Shown: positions 17,719 to 28,655, counted from the first letter of the stretch. The stretch is 52,161 bases of DNA from Gammaproteobacteria bacterium (GCA_028818225.1 JAPPOG010000002.1:1-52161); one strand, 5' to 3'. Notes: a model not told the origin generated them from the letters alone. A program made the numbers and translations.

Positions 17719-19650
17719 TTGAATGATATGGCAAAAAACCTGATTTTATGGATGATCATCGCCGGTGTGCTGTTGACCGTATTTAACAATATAAATCAGG
17801 AGACTCGAGAAGACAGACTCATTTATTCCGAATTTCTGGAAGAAGTGAGAACGGGTCGTGTCGAAGAAGTACAGCTGGCCGGAATTAATATTACGGGACT
17901 TCGCAGAGACCAAACTGTTTTCCGCAGCGTAATGCCTTTAATTGGTGACGATGCACTCATCGATGAATTATTGGAATACGGTGTAGCAGTTGATGCAGTT
18001 GAACCGGAACAACAAAGTATCTGGACCCAACTCCTGGTAGCCAGTTTTCCTATCTTGATAATTATCGCCCTGTTCTTCTTCTTTATGCGGCAGATGCAGG
18101 GAGGCGGAGCTGGTGGCAAGGGTGGCCCAATGTCCTTTGGCAAAAGTAAAGCCAAACTATTGGGTGAAGACCAGATAAAAGTTACCTTCGCTGACGTTGC
18201 CGGTGTCGATGAGGCGAAGGAGGACGTGCAGGAGCTCGTTGAATTTTTGCGGGAGCCTGACAAATTTCAAAGGCTGGGTGGAAGGATTCCCCGCGGTGTC
18301 TTGATGGTTGGCCAACCAGGCACTGGTAAAACCTTGCTAGCAAAAGCGATTGCCGGGGAAGCAAAGGTTCCTTTCTTTTCAATTTCTGGATCTGATTTCG
18401 TAGAAATGTTCGTCGGTGTTGGTGCCTCACGTGTCAGAGACATGTTCGATCAGGCCAAGAAACAATCTCCATGCATAATTTTCATCGACGAGATCGATGC
18501 CGTTGGTAGGCACCGCGGTGCAGGACTTGGAGGTGGACATGATGAGCGAGAGCAAACCCTGAACCAGTTACTGGTAGAGATGGATGGCTTTGAAGGTAAC
18601 GATGGTGTAATAGTCATGGCTGCCACAAACCGACCCGATGTGTTAGATCCGGCATTGCTGCGTCCGGGTCGTTTCGATCGTCAGGTTGTTGTCGGCTTGC
18701 CAGATATTCGTGGTCGTGAACAAATTTTGAAAGTTCACATGCGGAAGGTTCCAATCGATGATCGTGTTAAAGCCAGTGTTATTGCCCGCGGCACACCAGG
18801 TTTTTCCGGTGCAGACTTGGCAAATCTGGTAAATGAAGCTGCGCTATTCGCCGCCAGGGCCAGTCGACGACTGGTAACAATGGAAGAGTTTGAGAAAGCG
18901 AAAGACAAAATCATGATGGGCGCAGAGCGCAAGTCCATGGTGATGTCTGACAAGGAACGACTTAACACTGCATACCATGAAGCTGGTCACGCCATTGTTG
19001 GTAGACTGATGCCGGAACATGACCCAGTTTATAAGGTCAGCATTATCCCTCGCGGCAGGGCATTGGGTGTAACCATGTTCTTGCCGGAAGAGGATCGCTA
19101 TAGCCTTAGCAAGCAACATATTTTAAGTCAGATCTGTAGCCTCTATGGTGGCCGCATTGCAGAGGAAATGACTCTGGGTAAGCAAGGTGTGACAACTGGC
19201 GCCTCAAATGATATCCAGCGTGCGACTGAAATGGCTCGCAATATGGTCACCAAGTGGGGGCTGTCTGATGAGTTGGGCCCACTTCTTTATTCTGAAGATG
19301 ATGGTGAAGTATTCCTCGGCCGTTCAGCAGCATCCCAGGCCAAGACTGTTTCTGGTGAAACCGCGGTAGCCATAGATAAAGAGGTAAGAAAGATAATTGA
19401 TGAGTGCTATTCGAAAGCAGAGCAAATTCTCGAAGATAATCGAAATCTTCTGGATTTGATGAAAGATGCGCTCATCGAATATGAAACCATTGATTCCGAT
19501 CAGATCGATGACATTATGGAAGGCAAGAAGCCAAGGCCGCCAGCAGATTGGTCCGATTCAGATCAAGACAGTGGCGGTGGTGCCAGTATGTTCGATGAAA
19601 AGGAAGTCGATAAGTCAGGGCCAATAGGTGGTCCGGCCAGCGAGCACTAA
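17719..19650 (+). CDS. ftsH: ATP-dependent membrane zinc protease FtsH
   Basis: Inner-membrane AAA+ protease, 643 aa, that degrades membrane proteins and regulators such as LpxC and sigma-32 in E. coli. Two membrane segments flank a periplasmic domain (about 9-25 and 105-123). Walker A is GQPGTGKT (near 198) and Walker B is IIFIDEIDA. The second region of homology includes [21 protein letters not shown]. The zinc motif HEAGH is at 420-424. I start at TTG 17719 because GGAG lies about 8 bp upstream and the resulting N-terminus, [11 protein letters not shown], parallels E. coli [14 protein letters not shown] 17728 is the alternative. Confidence 0.97.
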   Translation: MNDMAKNLILWMIIAGVLLTVFNNINQETREDRLIYSEFLEEVRTGRVEEVQLAGINITGLRRDQTVFRSVMPLIGDDALIDELLEYGVAVDAVEPEQQSIWTQLLVASFPILIIIALFFFFMRQMQGGGAGGKGGPMSFGKSKAKLLGEDQIKVTFADVAGVDEAKEDVQELVEFLREPDKFQRLGGRIPRGVLMVGQPGTGKTLLAKAIAGEAKVPFFSISGSDFVEMFVGVGASRVRDMFDQAKKQSPCIIFIDEIDAVGRHRGAGLGGGHDEREQTLNQLLVEMDGFEGNDGVIVMAATNRPDVLDPALLRPGRFDRQVVVGLPDIRGREQILKVHMRKVPIDDRVKASVIARGTPGFSGADLANLVNEAALFAARASRRLVTMEEFEKAKDKIMMGAERKSMVMSDKERLNTAYHEAGHAIVGRLMPEHDPVYKVSIIPRGRALGVTMFLPEEDRYSLSKQHILSQICSLYGGRIAEEMTLGKQGVTTGASNDIQRATEMARNMVTKWGLSDELGPLLYSEDDGEVFLGRSAASQAKTVSGETAVAIDKEVRKIIDECYSKAEQILEDNRNLLDLMKDALIEYETIDSDQIDDIMEGKKPRPPADWSDSDQDSGGGASMFDEKEVDKSGPIGGPASEH

Positions 19651-19682
19651 AACAACTCTCCAGAAGTTGCACTTTACCTGAA

Positions 19683-20543
19683 ATGAGCTTTTTCCTGACA
19701 GCTGGAAAGAGGCAGATCGATCTGTCGACCCCACTGTGTATGGGAATAATTAACGCCACTCCTGATTCATTTTCAGATGGTTCTGAGTTAGCCAAAACTT
19801 CAAAGCGCAAGTTCGTAATCGATATCGATAAAGCAGTACAGCGCGTTGACTCGTTTATCGAGCAGGGAGCGTGCATAGTAGATATTGGTGGTGAATCAAC
19901 CAGGCCCGGTGCATCTGCAGTCCCGGAGGATGAAGAGCTCAACAGAGTAATTCCTCTGATCGAAGCCATTAGCCAGCGATTCGATGTTTGTATTTCTGTC
20001 GATACCAGTTCGGCAACGGTAATGTCAGAAGCAATAAAAGCCGGTGCAGAAATAATTAATGACATTCGCTCGCTTTCTGATCCAGGCGCCCTGACAGTAG
20101 CTGCCAATTCCGAAGCCGCCGTTTGTTTAATGCATATGCAGGGACAACCGCGCACGATGCAGGAAAATTATCAGTATGATGATGTAGTAAACGAAGTTTA
20201 TGATTTCCTGGAAAGTAGGGTTGCAGCGTGCATAACAGCTGGAATTCAACGAGAAAGAATTATTGTTGATGTTGGCTTCGGATTCGGAAAATCCCTGGAT
20301 CACAATTATCGGCTACTCAACAACCTGGGGCATTTCAAGAATCTCAAGCTTCCTCTATTGGTCGGTATTTCTCGAAAATCCATGATTGGCGGAATCGTAG
20401 GCAGACCGACTCATGAGCGCCTGGCAGGATCAGTTGCAGCAACAGTTTTGGCTTTGGAAAAAGGTGCAGATATTGTACGTACTCATGATGTAGCTGCCAC
20501 GGTCGATGCAATTAGAGTACACTCGGCTTATAGGCAGGCTTGA
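19683..20543 (+). CDS. folP: Dihydropteroate synthase (FolP)
   Basis: Condenses the HPPK product with p-aminobenzoate; the target of sulfonamides. Both family signatures are present: [13 protein letters not shown] near residue 21 and [11 protein letters not shown] near residue 75. The pterin-binding loops DTSSATV and INDIRSL and the C-terminal [14 protein letters not shown] follow. Length 286 aa. It sits 32 bp after ftsH and runs into glmM, matching the E. coli ftsH-folP-glmM operon. folK in this window is 15 kb away. Confidence 0.96.
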   Translation: MSFFLTAGKRQIDLSTPLCMGIINATPDSFSDGSELAKTSKRKFVIDIDKAVQRVDSFIEQGACIVDIGGESTRPGASAVPEDEELNRVIPLIEAISQRFDVCISVDTSSATVMSEAIKAGAEIINDIRSLSDPGALTVAANSEAAVCLMHMQGQPRTMQENYQYDDVVNEVYDFLESRVAACITAGIQRERIIVDVGFGFGKSLDHNYRLLNNLGHFKNLKLPLLVGISRKSMIGGIVGRPTHERLAGSVAATVLALEKGADIVRTHDVAATVDAIRVHSAYRQA

Positions 20544-20554
20544 GGCACCACAAC

Positions 20555-21907
20555 ATGCAGAATAATAAACGCTATTTCGGTACAGATGGGATACGTGGCA
20601 CTGTTGGACGCGCCCCAATAACGCCTGATTTTATGCTGAAGTTGGGCTGGGCCGCAGGAAAAGTATTCGCCAGCACGGGAAACGGCCGTAATAAAATTCT
20701 TATCGGTAAAGACACACGTATTTCTGGCTACATGTTTGAGGCAGCGTTGGAAGCTGGTGTGACTGCGGCAGGTGTTGATATAAATCTAACTGGTCCGATG
20801 CCTACTCCTGCCATCGCCTATCTTACCCGGACACTGAGGGCACAGGCTGGCATCGTAATTAGTGCTTCTCACAATTCATTTGAAGATAACGGCATTAAAT
20901 TTTTCTCCAGTGAAGGAATTAAGTTGCCCGACGAGCTGGAATTAGCCATTGAGGATCTATTAGATAAAGATGTATCAACAGTGTCACCGCAGTCACTTGG
21001 CAAAGCATCTCGAATTAATGATGCGGCGGGTCGTTATATTGAATTTTGCAAAAGCACCGTTGGTTCTTCATTAAAATTTAATGGCTTAAAAATTGTTGTT
21101 GACTGTGCTCATGGCTCGACTTATCACATCGCGCCCGCAGTATTTGAAGAGTTAGGTGCAAAAGTTAAAGCCATTGGCGTTTCACCTGACGGACTAAATA
21201 TTAACGACAAGAGCGGCTCTACTTCACCACAGGCTCTGGCAGAAGCTGTGTTGGCAGAGGAAGCGGATCTTGGAATTGCGTTCGATGGAGATGGTGATCG
21301 AGTGGTCATGATAGACCATCTTGGCAACATCGTTGATGGTGATGAAATACTTTATGTAATTGCGAGGGATCGTCGCCGTCAGAGTATCGAATTCGGAGGC
21401 GTAGTTGGAACGGCGATGAGTAATCTAGGATTGGAATTAGCGCTGGATGCGCTGGATGTTCCCTTCGTCAGAACGCCTGTGGGCGATCGCTACGTCATGA
21501 AAGAAATGCAGAACCGAGGTTGGGATTTGGGTGGCGAAAACTCTGGCCATGTTATTTGCCTTGACAAAACAACTACCGGTGACGGCATTGTTTCTGCGTT
21601 ACAGGCGCTTGCGGCAATTGCAAATTGTGAACAGCCCCTGGCCGACCTGCGCAGTAAAATGCGCAAACTTCCACAATCCATGGTTAATATAAAAATTGCT
21701 AATGCTGTGGACATTACTCATAACAAAACTGTTCAGTCTGCTGTTTCGGACGTTGAATTAAAACTGGGCAAGAATGGTCGAGTATTGCTCCGCCATTCAG
21801 GAACAGAGCCCGTGCTTCGAGTGATGGTCGAAGGCGAAGATCTTGAAATCGTTGACAAGCTGGCTCACGAATTATCTGAGGTAGTAGCTACCGAATTCGC
21901 CAGCTAG
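20555..21907 (+). CDS. glmM: Phosphoglucosamine mutase (GlmM)
   Basis: Interconverts glucosamine 6-phosphate and glucosamine 1-phosphate for UDP-GlcNAc, the precursor of peptidoglycan and LPS. The N-terminal YFGTDGIRG motif is present. The phosphoserine loop is [19 protein letters not shown], the metal loop is [11 protein letters not shown], and the phosphate-binding [15 protein letters not shown] lies near the C-terminus. I chose ATG 20555, with GAGG 9 bp upstream; an in-frame TTG lies within the end of folP. Length 450 aa is normal. Confidence 0.96.
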   Translation: MQNNKRYFGTDGIRGTVGRAPITPDFMLKLGWAAGKVFASTGNGRNKILIGKDTRISGYMFEAALEAGVTAAGVDINLTGPMPTPAIAYLTRTLRAQAGIVISASHNSFEDNGIKFFSSEGIKLPDELELAIEDLLDKDVSTVSPQSLGKASRINDAAGRYIEFCKSTVGSSLKFNGLKIVVDCAHGSTYHIAPAVFEELGAKVKAIGVSPDGLNINDKSGSTSPQALAEAVLAEEADLGIAFDGDGDRVVMIDHLGNIVDGDEILYVIARDRRRQSIEFGGVVGTAMSNLGLELALDALDVPFVRTPVGDRYVMKEMQNRGWDLGGENSGHVICLDKTTTGDGIVSALQALAAIANCEQPLADLRSKMRKLPQSMVNIKIANAVDITHNKTVQSAVSDVELKLGKNGRVLLRHSGTEPVLRVMVEGEDLEIVDKLAHELSEVVATEFAS

Positions 21908-21956
21908 GTGCCCGTCCAATCATTGCAACACCCCAGTATCTTGGTTAGTATTGGCG

Positions 21957-21989
21957 CCCGTTTTTAGTGGCTCCAAGCGCTAAAACGGG
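21957..21989 (+). other. Stem-loop between glmM and tpiA
   Basis: CCCGTTTT (21957-21964) pairs perfectly with AAAACGGG (21982-21989), with further partial pairing inside (AG with CT, TGG with CCA). No T run follows it, so it is not a standard terminator. It lies 38 bp before tpiA and could be a processing or regulatory hairpin in the operon transcript. Confidence 0.4.
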
Positions 21990-22027
21990 TAATGCCTCAA
22001 TTCCCCGGAAAATAAAGGTTTGAAACC

Positions 22028-22789
22028 ATGCGTGAAAAGCTAGTTGTTGGAAACTGGAAGATGCATGGCAACCGGGATCAGGTAAATAGACTGGTTGAGG
22101 AAATAATTGCTGGCGCTGCAGAAACTGAATCCAAGGTTGAAATCGGTATTTGTCCGACCTATATACATCTGGAGCAGGCCGCAAAGCTGCTAATAGCGGC
22201 TAACATTGGAATTAGCCTGGGTGCGCAGAATGTCTGTTTTGCAGAGCAGGGTGCATTTACCGGTGAGGTAGCCGCAGCAATGCTGGCAGAACTTGGAGTG
22301 ACTTTTGTCATCGTCGGACATTCCGAGCGCAGGGAAATATTTGGCGAAACCAATGAATTGATCGCCGCGAAGTTCAAGGTGGTTCAGGCTCACAATATGG
22401 TTCCCATTCTGTGTATTGGCGAGTCTTTAGAGCAGCGTGAACAAGGTGCTACCGAACAAGTAGTAATTTCGCAGCTGGATGCGGTTATTGGCGACGTCGG
22501 TTTGCCATCCTTGCATGATGCTGTAATTGCTTATGAACCAATTTGGGCGATTGGTACTGGTAAGACTGCGACGCCAGAGCAGGCTCAAGAGGTCCATTGG
22601 ACGATTCGCGACCATCTTGCCAGGCAAGATGCCGCCGTGGCAGCAGCGGTTAGAATTTTATATGGCGGAAGTGTAAAGAGTTCGAATGCCAGAGAATTAT
22701 TTAACCAGGCAGATATAGATGGTGGTCTGGTGGGAGGAGCCTCTTTGGAGGCAGAGGAATTTTTGTCAATCTGTAAGAGTGCGGATTAA
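22028..22789 (+). CDS. tpiA: Triosephosphate isomerase (TpiA)
   Basis: Glycolytic and gluconeogenic isomerase of dihydroxyacetone phosphate and glyceraldehyde 3-phosphate. The catalytic Lys is in VGNWKMHGN, the His in VGHSERRE and the Glu in AYEPIWAIGTG. The phosphate-binding end is ILYGGSVKSSN and GGLVGGASLE. 253 aa, full length. It is followed 5 bp later by secG, an arrangement shared with Pseudomonas and many other gammaproteobacteria, so the two are co-transcribed. Confidence 0.97.
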   Translation: MREKLVVGNWKMHGNRDQVNRLVEEIIAGAAETESKVEIGICPTYIHLEQAAKLLIAANIGISLGAQNVCFAEQGAFTGEVAAAMLAELGVTFVIVGHSERREIFGETNELIAAKFKVVQAHNMVPILCIGESLEQREQGATEQVVISQLDAVIGDVGLPSLHDAVIAYEPIWAIGTGKTATPEQAQEVHWTIRDHLARQDAAVAAAVRILYGGSVKSSNARELFNQADIDGGLVGGASLEAEEFLSICKSAD

Positions 22790-22794
22790 TAATC

Positions 22795-23175
22795 ATGCAA
22801 ACACTAATTGTCGTTGTTCACGTAATTACAGCTATTGTTATCGTCGGGCTGGTTTTACTGCAACAGGGTAAAGGGGCCGACGCTGGGGCATCATTTGGTG
22901 CTGGTGCATCGCAAACAGTATTTGGTTCGTCCGGTAGCGGAAACTTTTTGGTAAGAGCAACAACCGTTGCAGCCATAATCTTTTTTGTTACCAGTCTCTC
23001 ATTGGCGATTTTTGCCAGGAATAATTCCGGAGCCGGCGCGACAACGGGATTGCCCATAGTCGACCAGCAACTGCTGGAGGAAACCATTTCTGCTCAGTCT
23101 GATGTGCCGGAACTGGAACAAGAACAGCCAGCATCTAATCAGAGCGACGTACCCTCTTTACCGGACAATAACTGA
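22795..23175 (+). CDS. secG: Protein translocase subunit SecG
   Basis: Small inner-membrane component of the SecYEG channel. Two hydrophobic segments (about residues 3-20 and 52-72) flank the conserved cytoplasmic loop LLQQGKGADAGASFG, with the downstream motif TVFGSSGSGNFL. The C-terminal tail is extended, acidic and rich in Glu, Gln and Ser, giving 126 aa, slightly longer than E. coli SecG. tRNA-Leu follows at 23404, as in E. coli secG-leuU. Confidence 0.93.
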   Translation: MQTLIVVVHVITAIVIVGLVLLQQGKGADAGASFGAGASQTVFGSSGSGNFLVRATTVAAIIFFVTSLSLAIFARNNSGAGATTGLPIVDQQLLEETISAQSDVPELEQEQPASNQSDVPSLPDNN

Positions 23176-23339
23176 TACTCTGCGCTGGACTTGGTAGTCG
23201 ATGGGCGGGAAGCACAAGTGTCGCGGAGGATGAGCCCGAGCGATTTCGGAGCGGTAGCTTCGAGCAATAGGTGAACGATAACGATCTGTGATCGTTGGCT
23301 GGAGAGAGTGGAGATTCCATAGTATCTGGCAAATTGAGA

Positions 23340-23362
23340 CTGCCTGGCCGGCAGGCCAGCAG
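23340..23362 (+). other. GC-rich hairpin upstream of tRNA-Leu
   Basis: CTGGCC (23344-23349) and GGCCAG (23354-23359) form a 6-bp stem with loop GGCA, extended by CTG/CAG across one bulged C. A separate perfect 7-bp hairpin, AACGATC/GATCGTT, lies at 23280-23296. Neither is followed by a T run. They may be processing structures in the secG-tRNA transcript; no independent promoter for the tRNA was found. Confidence 0.35.
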
Positions 23363-23403
23363 CGTGTAAGCCGTGAAGTTTTAAGAAAATGAAAACCCAG
23401 AAT

Positions 23404-23489
23404 GCCGAAGTGGTGGAATTGGTAGACACGCTATCTTGAGGGGGTAGTGAGCCTAGCTCGTGCCGGTTCAAGTCCGGCCTTCGGCACCA
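23404..23489 (+). tRNA. leuU: tRNA-Leu (GAG)
   Basis: An 86-nt class II tRNA. Acceptor GCCGAAG pairs with CTTCGGC; discriminator A and CCA are encoded (23486-23489). The anticodon stem CTATC/GGTAG closes the 7-nt loop TTGAGGG, giving anticodon GAG. A long variable arm precedes the T arm GCCGG-TTCAAGT-CCGGC. Its place after secG matches leuU of E. coli. An antisense reading frame across it is an artefact. Confidence 0.96.
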
Positions 23490-23683
23490 ATTATTGCTTG
23501 AGAATCTCTGTAATTTTCGAAAACGCAATGGCCGATTCGGTTGGTCGAACAGCAATCCGAGTGAATTATAGTTCGGGCGAGATGCCAGTTTTTTCATGGT
23601 GAATGCAAAATCTTGCTTGACGACGCCATTCTTTACCCTTTCGCAAACAGACCTCCTAAATCCCCGCAAAGCCGCGTGAACTC

Positions 23684-23713
23684 TTGACCTTGGGGTCATG
23701 TCCTCCTTATAAT
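23684..23713 (+). promoter_or_regulatory. Strong sigma-70 promoter of the metY operon
   Basis: TTGACC (23684-23689), 18-bp spacer, consensus TATAAT (23708-23713), then a GC-rich discriminator (GCGCAGCCC). GC-rich discriminators are typical of stringently controlled stable-RNA promoters. The predicted start is near 23720, about 75 nt before the initiator tRNA. The rest of the 305-bp gap after tRNA-Leu (23490-23683) shows nothing I can assign. Confidence 0.78.
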
Positions 23714-23717
23714 GCGC

Positions 23718-23780
23718 AGCCCTTGTGAAATTGTGACTACGGGAAACTGAGTCACAATTTTTCGGTTAAAAACAAGGGCT
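23718..23780 (+). ncRNA. Structured 5' leader of the initiator tRNA transcript
   Basis: Two nested perfect stems. The outer stem is AGCCCTTGT (23718-23726) with ACAAGGGCT (23772-23780). The inner stem is AAATTGTGACT (23728-23738) with AGTCACAATTT (23750-23760), an 11-nt loop, followed by a T5 run. The inner hairpin plus T run resembles an intrinsic terminator, which would make this an attenuator. The closed outer stem suggests a processing domain ahead of the tRNA. Which applies cannot be told from sequence. Confidence 0.5.
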
Positions 23781-23794
23781 TAAAATGGTTCTGG

Positions 23795-23871
<77 letters not shown>

Positions 23872-23880
23872 ATATTTTAT

Positions 23881-23951
23881 GACTGATTTTTAAAGGAAAA
23901 TTAGTCGAAAAATAGCTTCGCACTGGGCCCTGAAAGGCCTCGAATGCGAAG
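23881..23951 (+). other. Two hairpins immediately after the initiator tRNA
   Basis: The first is GACTGATTTT (23881-23890) with AAAATTAGTC (23897-23906), 10 bp with one G-U pair. The second is CTTCGCA (23916-23922) with TGCGAAG (23945-23951), with an inner GGCC/GGCC stem. No T run follows either, so tRNA 3'-processing structures are more likely than terminators. Confidence 0.5.
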
Positions 23952-23961
23952 AATTTGAGAG

Positions 23962-23982
23962 TGGGCCTATGGCCCATTTTTT
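23962..23982 (+). terminator. Intrinsic terminator between metY and rimP
   Basis: TGGGCC (23962-23967), loop TAT, GGCCCA (23971-23976), then T6. It is probably partial, letting some transcription pass into rimP-nusA-infB. A further hairpin, CCCGCA/TGCGGG (23986-24002), follows directly, giving four hairpins in about 120 bp. Confidence 0.75.
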
Positions 23983-24043
23983 GTACCCGCAGTTTTTGCG
24001 GGAAGTGTTCGAAAGAGAACCAGTGAGTTGTTAGTGGAGAAAA

Positions 24044-24496
24044 GTGAAGAGTAGCGTTGCCCTGGTTACGGAATTAATCGAACCGACAGTGACTGCGTTC
24101 GGATTGCAGCTTTGGGGAATCGAGCATATCCAGCAAGGGAAGTACTCGTTACTGAGAATTTACATTGAGCGTGAAGAAGGAATCACGATCGAAGACTGCG
24201 AACAAGTCAGTCGACAAGTAAGTGCGATATTGGATGTGGAAGATCCAATATCTGGCGAATACACCCTTGAGGTTTCTTCGCCGGGATTAGACAGGCCTTT
24301 GTTCAATGCTCAGCAGTTTGGGCAATTCACGGGAAGTGAAGCAAGCGTGCGAATGCGCAATCCTGTTGACGGAAGACGCAAGTTTAAGGGACTAATAACA
24401 GGCGTTAATGAAAACACTGTAGCCATAGAGGTTGATGGATCAAATTTTGATCTTCCCGTCAGGGACATAGAAAAGGCGAATATTGTTTTCGAGTAG
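24044..24496 (+). CDS. rimP: Ribosome maturation factor RimP
   Basis: Needed for 30S subunit maturation. 150 aa with the family blocks LWGIEHIQQGKYSLLRIYIE, GITIEDCEQVSRQVSAILD and EYTLEVSSPGLDRPLF, then an Sm-like C-terminal domain. The GTG start at 24044 has GGAG only 4 bp upstream, so spacing is short; no better start is visible. It is first in the rimP-nusA-infB-rbfA-truB-rpsO-pnp series and is separated from nusA by 62 bp. Confidence 0.95.
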   Translation: MKSSVALVTELIEPTVTAFGLQLWGIEHIQQGKYSLLRIYIEREEGITIEDCEQVSRQVSAILDVEDPISGEYTLEVSSPGLDRPLFNAQQFGQFTGSEASVRMRNPVDGRRKFKGLITGVNENTVAIEVDGSNFDLPVRDIEKANIVFE

Positions 24497-24558
24497 AACT
24501 ATCCATGCTCTGGAAGTGATACCCATAGAAGGGTTTTGAGTAAGGTGACACGATTATG

Positions 24559-26046
24559 ATGAGTAAAGAAATATTGATGGTTGCAGACGCTGTCTCGAAC
24601 GAGAAGGGCGTCTCTCGCGCCGTGATTTTCGAGGCAATCGAATCGGCATTGGCCACAGCAACCAAGAAGCTCTATGACCGGGAAGAAATCGATTGTCGAG
24701 TAGCAGTAGACAGAGATACGGGCGAGTATGAAACCTTCCGCGTTTGGACAGTAGTTGAAGAAGAAGAATATTTGGAAGAAGGTTCTCAATTTACTCTCGA
24801 ACAAGCAGCGGAGCGAGACAAGAAACTGGGAGTCGGAGATACCTGGGAAGAAAAAATCGATAACGTTGAGTTTGGCCGTATTGCAGCACAAACAGCAAAA
24901 CAAGTTATCGTGCAAAAAGTTCGAGAAGCTGAGCGTGAAATCGTTATTTCCGAATACGCTGACAGGGTCGGTGAGCTAGTTGCAGGGACGGTTAAGAAAG
25001 TAACTCGCGATAACATTATTGTTGACCTGGGTAATAACGCCGAAGCATTGCTTCCTCGCGATCAGATGATTCCACGGGAAACTTTTCGCATTAGTGATCG
25101 ACTGCGAGCACTCTTGACCGATGTCCGCTCGGAACAACGTGGACCTCAGTTGTTTCTTAGCCGCACTTCACCGGATATGTTGATTGAACTGTTCAAGATC
25201 GAAGTGCCAGAAATATCAGAAGAAGTTATCGAAATTAAAGCCGCTGCGCGAGATCCAGGTTCACGGGCGAAGATCGTAGTTAGTACAAACGATGGCCGAA
25301 TTGATCCTGTTGGTGCTTGCGTTGGTATGCGCGGGTCTCGTGTCCAGGTAGTTTCCAATGAGCTTGCCAATGAGCGCATCGATATCATCCTTTGGGACGA
25401 CAATCCAGCGCAGCTGGTTATCAACTCTATGGCGCCAGCAGAAGTAGCTTCAATTATCGTCGACGAAGATAGTCACACGATGGATATTGCCGTGGAAGAA
25501 GAAAATCTTGCACAGGCTATAGGGCGTAATGGCCAGAATGTTCGACTATCCAGTGAGCTAACTGGCTGGACCATAAATGTAATGAGCGAAGAAGAAGCCG
25601 CGGCCAAGCAGCAACAGGAGGCCAGCAATTTCATCGAGCTGTTTATGGAAAAGCTGGACGTAGATGAAGAAGTTGCCGAAGTGCTGGTACAGGAAGGATT
25701 TACTTCTCTGGAAGAAATCGCCTATGTGCCACTGGATGAGATTCTTGGCATCGAAGGATTCGATGAAGAGATCGCAAACGAATTACGTAACCGCGCGAAA
25801 GATGCGCTGTTAACTCAGGCGATAGCATCAGAAGAAGATTTGTCTTCTGCAAATATCGCTGACGACCTGCTTAACATGGAAGGCATGGATGACGGTCTTG
25901 CGCTTGTTCTGGCAAAGAAAGGCATCCTGAACATGGAAGAATTAGCTGAGCAGTCGATTGATGAGTTAATGGACATCGAAGACATGGATGAGGAAAGGGC
26001 TGGAAAGTTAATTATGACCGCCCGCGCACCCTGGTTCGAGGAGTAG
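24559..26046 (+). CDS. nusA: Transcription termination/antitermination factor NusA
   Basis: 495 aa. The N-terminal RNA-polymerase-binding domain starts [20 protein letters not shown]. An S1 domain (about 135-200, [17 protein letters not shown]) follows, then two KH domains ([14 protein letters not shown] and [13 protein letters not shown]). Two acidic C-terminal repeats each contain helix-hairpin-like [14 protein letters not shown] and [11 protein letters not shown]. The two repeats are typical of gammaproteobacterial NusA. ATG 24559 matches the family start; another ATG directly precedes it. Confidence 0.97.
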   Translation: MSKEILMVADAVSNEKGVSRAVIFEAIESALATATKKLYDREEIDCRVAVDRDTGEYETFRVWTVVEEEEYLEEGSQFTLEQAAERDKKLGVGDTWEEKIDNVEFGRIAAQTAKQVIVQKVREAEREIVISEYADRVGELVAGTVKKVTRDNIIVDLGNNAEALLPRDQMIPRETFRISDRLRALLTDVRSEQRGPQLFLSRTSPDMLIELFKIEVPEISEEVIEIKAAARDPGSRAKIVVSTNDGRIDPVGACVGMRGSRVQVVSNELANERIDIILWDDNPAQLVINSMAPAEVASIIVDEDSHTMDIAVEEENLAQAIGRNGQNVRLSSELTGWTINVMSEEEAAAKQQQEASNFIELFMEKLDVDEEVAEVLVQEGFTSLEEIAYVPLDEILGIEGFDEEIANELRNRAKDALLTQAIASEEDLSSANIADDLLNMEGMDDGLALVLAKKGILNMEELAEQSIDELMDIEDMDEERAGKLIMTARAPWFEE

Positions 26047-26080
26047 TCGCTACGAAGCTATAGCGATCAGGAGTAGTTGA

Positions 26081-28642
26081 ATGGCAGATGTAACAATCAG
26101 TGAATTAGCCAAAACCGTCGGAGTATCGGTAGATAAACTTTTGTCTCAAATCAAGGAGGCAGGTTTACCGCACACCAACGCAGATGAGCTAATTTCAAAT
26201 GATGATAAGAATACGCTGCTGGTATTTTTACGACGAAGTCACGGTGATCGTGAAGCGACAGGTGCTGCTCCGAAAAAGATTACGCTAAAGCGAAAAACCA
26301 TTGGCACATTAAAATCTCCTGCAAATCATGGGCGCGGCAAAACTGTTAACGTAGAAGTGCGAAAGAAGCGCACTTATGTCAAACGCAGCGCGGTTGAAAC
26401 TCCTCCCGAAGCTGAAGTGCCAGAGCAGGAAGAGGAAGCAGTAACAGCTCCTGCAGAAGTAGGCGCAGCTGAAGTGCCCATCGATGCCCAGGAGGTATTG
26501 GAAAAAGCTGAAGATGAAATCGAGCAGGCTGAAGCTGGCGCTGACGAAGCAGCAGAGGAAGCGGAAACTGGAGAAGCGCCTGTGCAAGACCTGCCTCAAC
26601 CGGATGTCGATTCGAGCAGGCTTTCTAAAACAGTGCCCAAGCGAAAAGCGAGAGGCAGTGATGCCGAAGATCCAATGGAGAAGAAAAAGACTCATCTCCG
26701 TAATAAGGCAAAAGCGCAGGCACCTAAACGTCAATCAAAGACTATCCATGTTAATGATGACTTCGTATTAGAAGGCGATGAATTTGATGAGCTCTCCGGG
26801 CGTGGTCGTCGTGGCAGTGGGCGTAAGAGCAAAGCTAAATTAAGCGCTCAACAACATGCATTTGAAAAACCGACCGAATTTATTTCTCGAGAAATAACAA
26901 TTGGGGAAGCCAATATTGTTGGGGACATCGCCAACAAGATGTCTGTGAAAAGCGCTGAAATTATTAAAGTGTTATTCAACATGGGTGTTATGGCAACCAT
27001 CAATCAGGTTCTGGATCAGGATACGTCTACGCTATTAATCGAAGAGATGGGCCACAAGGCTAAATTCGTATCGGAAGACGCGATCGAAGAGGAACTCGCA
27101 GAGTCCGTATCAATCATTGAGGGTAAGGAAGAAGTCACTCGGGCGCCGGTTGTAACGGTGATGGGTCACGTTGACCATGGTAAAACTTCGTTGCTGGATT
27201 ACATTCGCAAAGCCGCAGTTGCTTCGCACGAAGCCGGCGGGATCACCCAGCATATCGGTGCCTATCATGTCGAAACAGAACATGGCATGGTCAGTTTCTT
27301 GGATACCCCGGGCCATGCCGCATTTACCGCAATGCGCTCTCGTGGGGCAAAAGCGACAGACGTAATCGTGCTGGTTGTGGCTGCAGACGATGGTGTAAAA
27401 CCGCAAACCGAAGAAGCGGTTCAGCATGCAAAGGCGGCTGAAGTACCTCTGGTTGTTGCCATCAACAAAATGGATAAAGAAGGCGTTGATCCTGATCGGG
27501 TCAAGAACGAGCTTTCTGCCATGGAAGTTATACCGGAAGACTGGGGCGGTGACGTTCAATTCGTCGAAGTCTCTGCGATCACGGGTCAGGGTGTAGAAAA
27601 TCTGCTCGAAGCGATTCTACTGCAGGCAGAACTGTTAGAGCTTAAGGCTTATACCGATGTGCCCGGACAGGGTGTGGTAATCGAATCGCGGTTGGATAAA
27701 GGCCGTGGTCCTGTAGCCTCGGTGCTGGTACAAAACGGAATTCTCAAGTCAGGAGACATCGTCCTGGCTGGTCATGAATATGGTCGTGTAAGAGCCCTGG
27801 TGGATGAGAATGGAAAAAATGCACAGTCAGCAGGGCCGGCAATTCCTGTTGAAATACTGGGGCTCAATGGGGTACCGGATGCGGGCGATGAGTTTGTAGT
27901 CGTGTCTGATGAAAGACGAGCCAGGGAAGTAGCGGAATTCAGACGGATACGACATAAAGATTCATTGCAGGCTAAACAACAGGCCAGTATGACTGAAAAC
28001 ATGTTTGCTGGCATCGGTAATGATCAGAAAAAAATCTTCAATGTCATATTAAAGGCTGACGTGCGTGGTTCATTGGAAGCAATCAGTGGATCTTTGCAAA
28101 AGCTGGGAACTGATGAAGTCGACGTTAACATCGTTGGTGCAGGAGTAGGCGGTATTTCGGAGAACGATGCTCATCTTGCTGCTACCTCAAACGCCATGAT
28201 CGTTGGCTTCAATGTGCGTGCAGATAAAACCGCGCGAGACATTATCGAAAATGAAGGTCTGCAAATGCGTTATTACAATGTGATTTACGACGTGATTGAT
28301 GACGCTAAACAAGTCATGGGTGGCATGCTGGCGCCGGAAATCCGCGAAGAAATTGTAGGCATTGCAGAAGTACGTGATGTATTTAATTCACCGAAGTTTG
28401 GCCAGATCGCGGGCAGTATGGTAATCGAAGGCACGGTTTATCGGAGTAAGCCAATTCGCGTCCTGAGAGACAACGTGGTTATCTATGAAGGTGAGTTAGA
28501 ATCCCTGCGCCGATTTAAAGATGATGCCACCGAGGTTAGAAATGGTATGGAGTGCGGAATCGGTGTGCGAAATTACAACGACGTAAAAGTCGGCGACAAG
28601 ATTGAGGTATATGAGACTACTGAAGTTGCTAGAAGCCTATAG
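26081..28642 (+). CDS. infB: Translation initiation factor IF-2 (InfB)
   Basis: GTPase that places fMet-tRNA in the P site, fittingly in the same operon as the initiator tRNA. 853 aa. It has an IF2 N-terminal domain, a long charged Glu/Ala/Lys-rich linker (about 75-260) and a second N domain. The G domain has [20 protein letters not shown] and NKMDKEG. Domains II, III and IV follow, the last beginning near [15 protein letters not shown]. The linker is the usual variable part and shows no frameshift. Confidence 0.98.
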   Translation: MADVTISELAKTVGVSVDKLLSQIKEAGLPHTNADELISNDDKNTLLVFLRRSHGDREATGAAPKKITLKRKTIGTLKSPANHGRGKTVNVEVRKKRTYVKRSAVETPPEAEVPEQEEEAVTAPAEVGAAEVPIDAQEVLEKAEDEIEQAEAGADEAAEEAETGEAPVQDLPQPDVDSSRLSKTVPKRKARGSDAEDPMEKKKTHLRNKAKAQAPKRQSKTIHVNDDFVLEGDEFDELSGRGRRGSGRKSKAKLSAQQHAFEKPTEFISREITIGEANIVGDIANKMSVKSAEIIKVLFNMGVMATINQVLDQDTSTLLIEEMGHKAKFVSEDAIEEELAESVSIIEGKEEVTRAPVVTVMGHVDHGKTSLLDYIRKAAVASHEAGGITQHIGAYHVETEHGMVSFLDTPGHAAFTAMRSRGAKATDVIVLVVAADDGVKPQTEEAVQHAKAAEVPLVVAINKMDKEGVDPDRVKNELSAMEVIPEDWGGDVQFVEVSAITGQGVENLLEAILLQAELLELKAYTDVPGQGVVIESRLDKGRGPVASVLVQNGILKSGDIVLAGHEYGRVRALVDENGKNAQSAGPAIPVEILGLNGVPDAGDEFVVVSDERRAREVAEFRRIRHKDSLQAKQQASMTENMFAGIGNDQKKIFNVILKADVRGSLEAISGSLQKLGTDEVDVNIVGAGVGGISENDAHLAATSNAMIVGFNVRADKTARDIIENEGLQMRYYNVIYDVIDDAKQVMGGMLAPEIREEIVGIAEVRDVFNSPKFGQIAGSMVIEGTVYRSKPIRVLRDNVVIYEGELESLRRFKDDATEVRNGMECGIGVRNYNDVKVGDKIEVYETTEVARSL

Positions 28643-28655
28643 TCAGGACTGAATA

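Noticed and set aside
19514..20155. 213-codon minus-strand frame over the ftsH-folP junction
   Set aside because: Antisense to two clearly real genes, with no recognisable domain.
23280..23296. Perfect hairpin AACGATC/GATCGTT after secG considered as terminator
   Set aside because: No T run on either strand; kept only as a possible processing structure within another entry.
23139..23699. 186-codon minus-strand reading frame across the tRNA-Leu region
   Set aside because: Its centre is the antisense translation of tRNA-Leu (RRPDLNRHELGSLPP pattern), a well-known annotation artefact; the remainder overlaps the end of secG and the metY promoter region.
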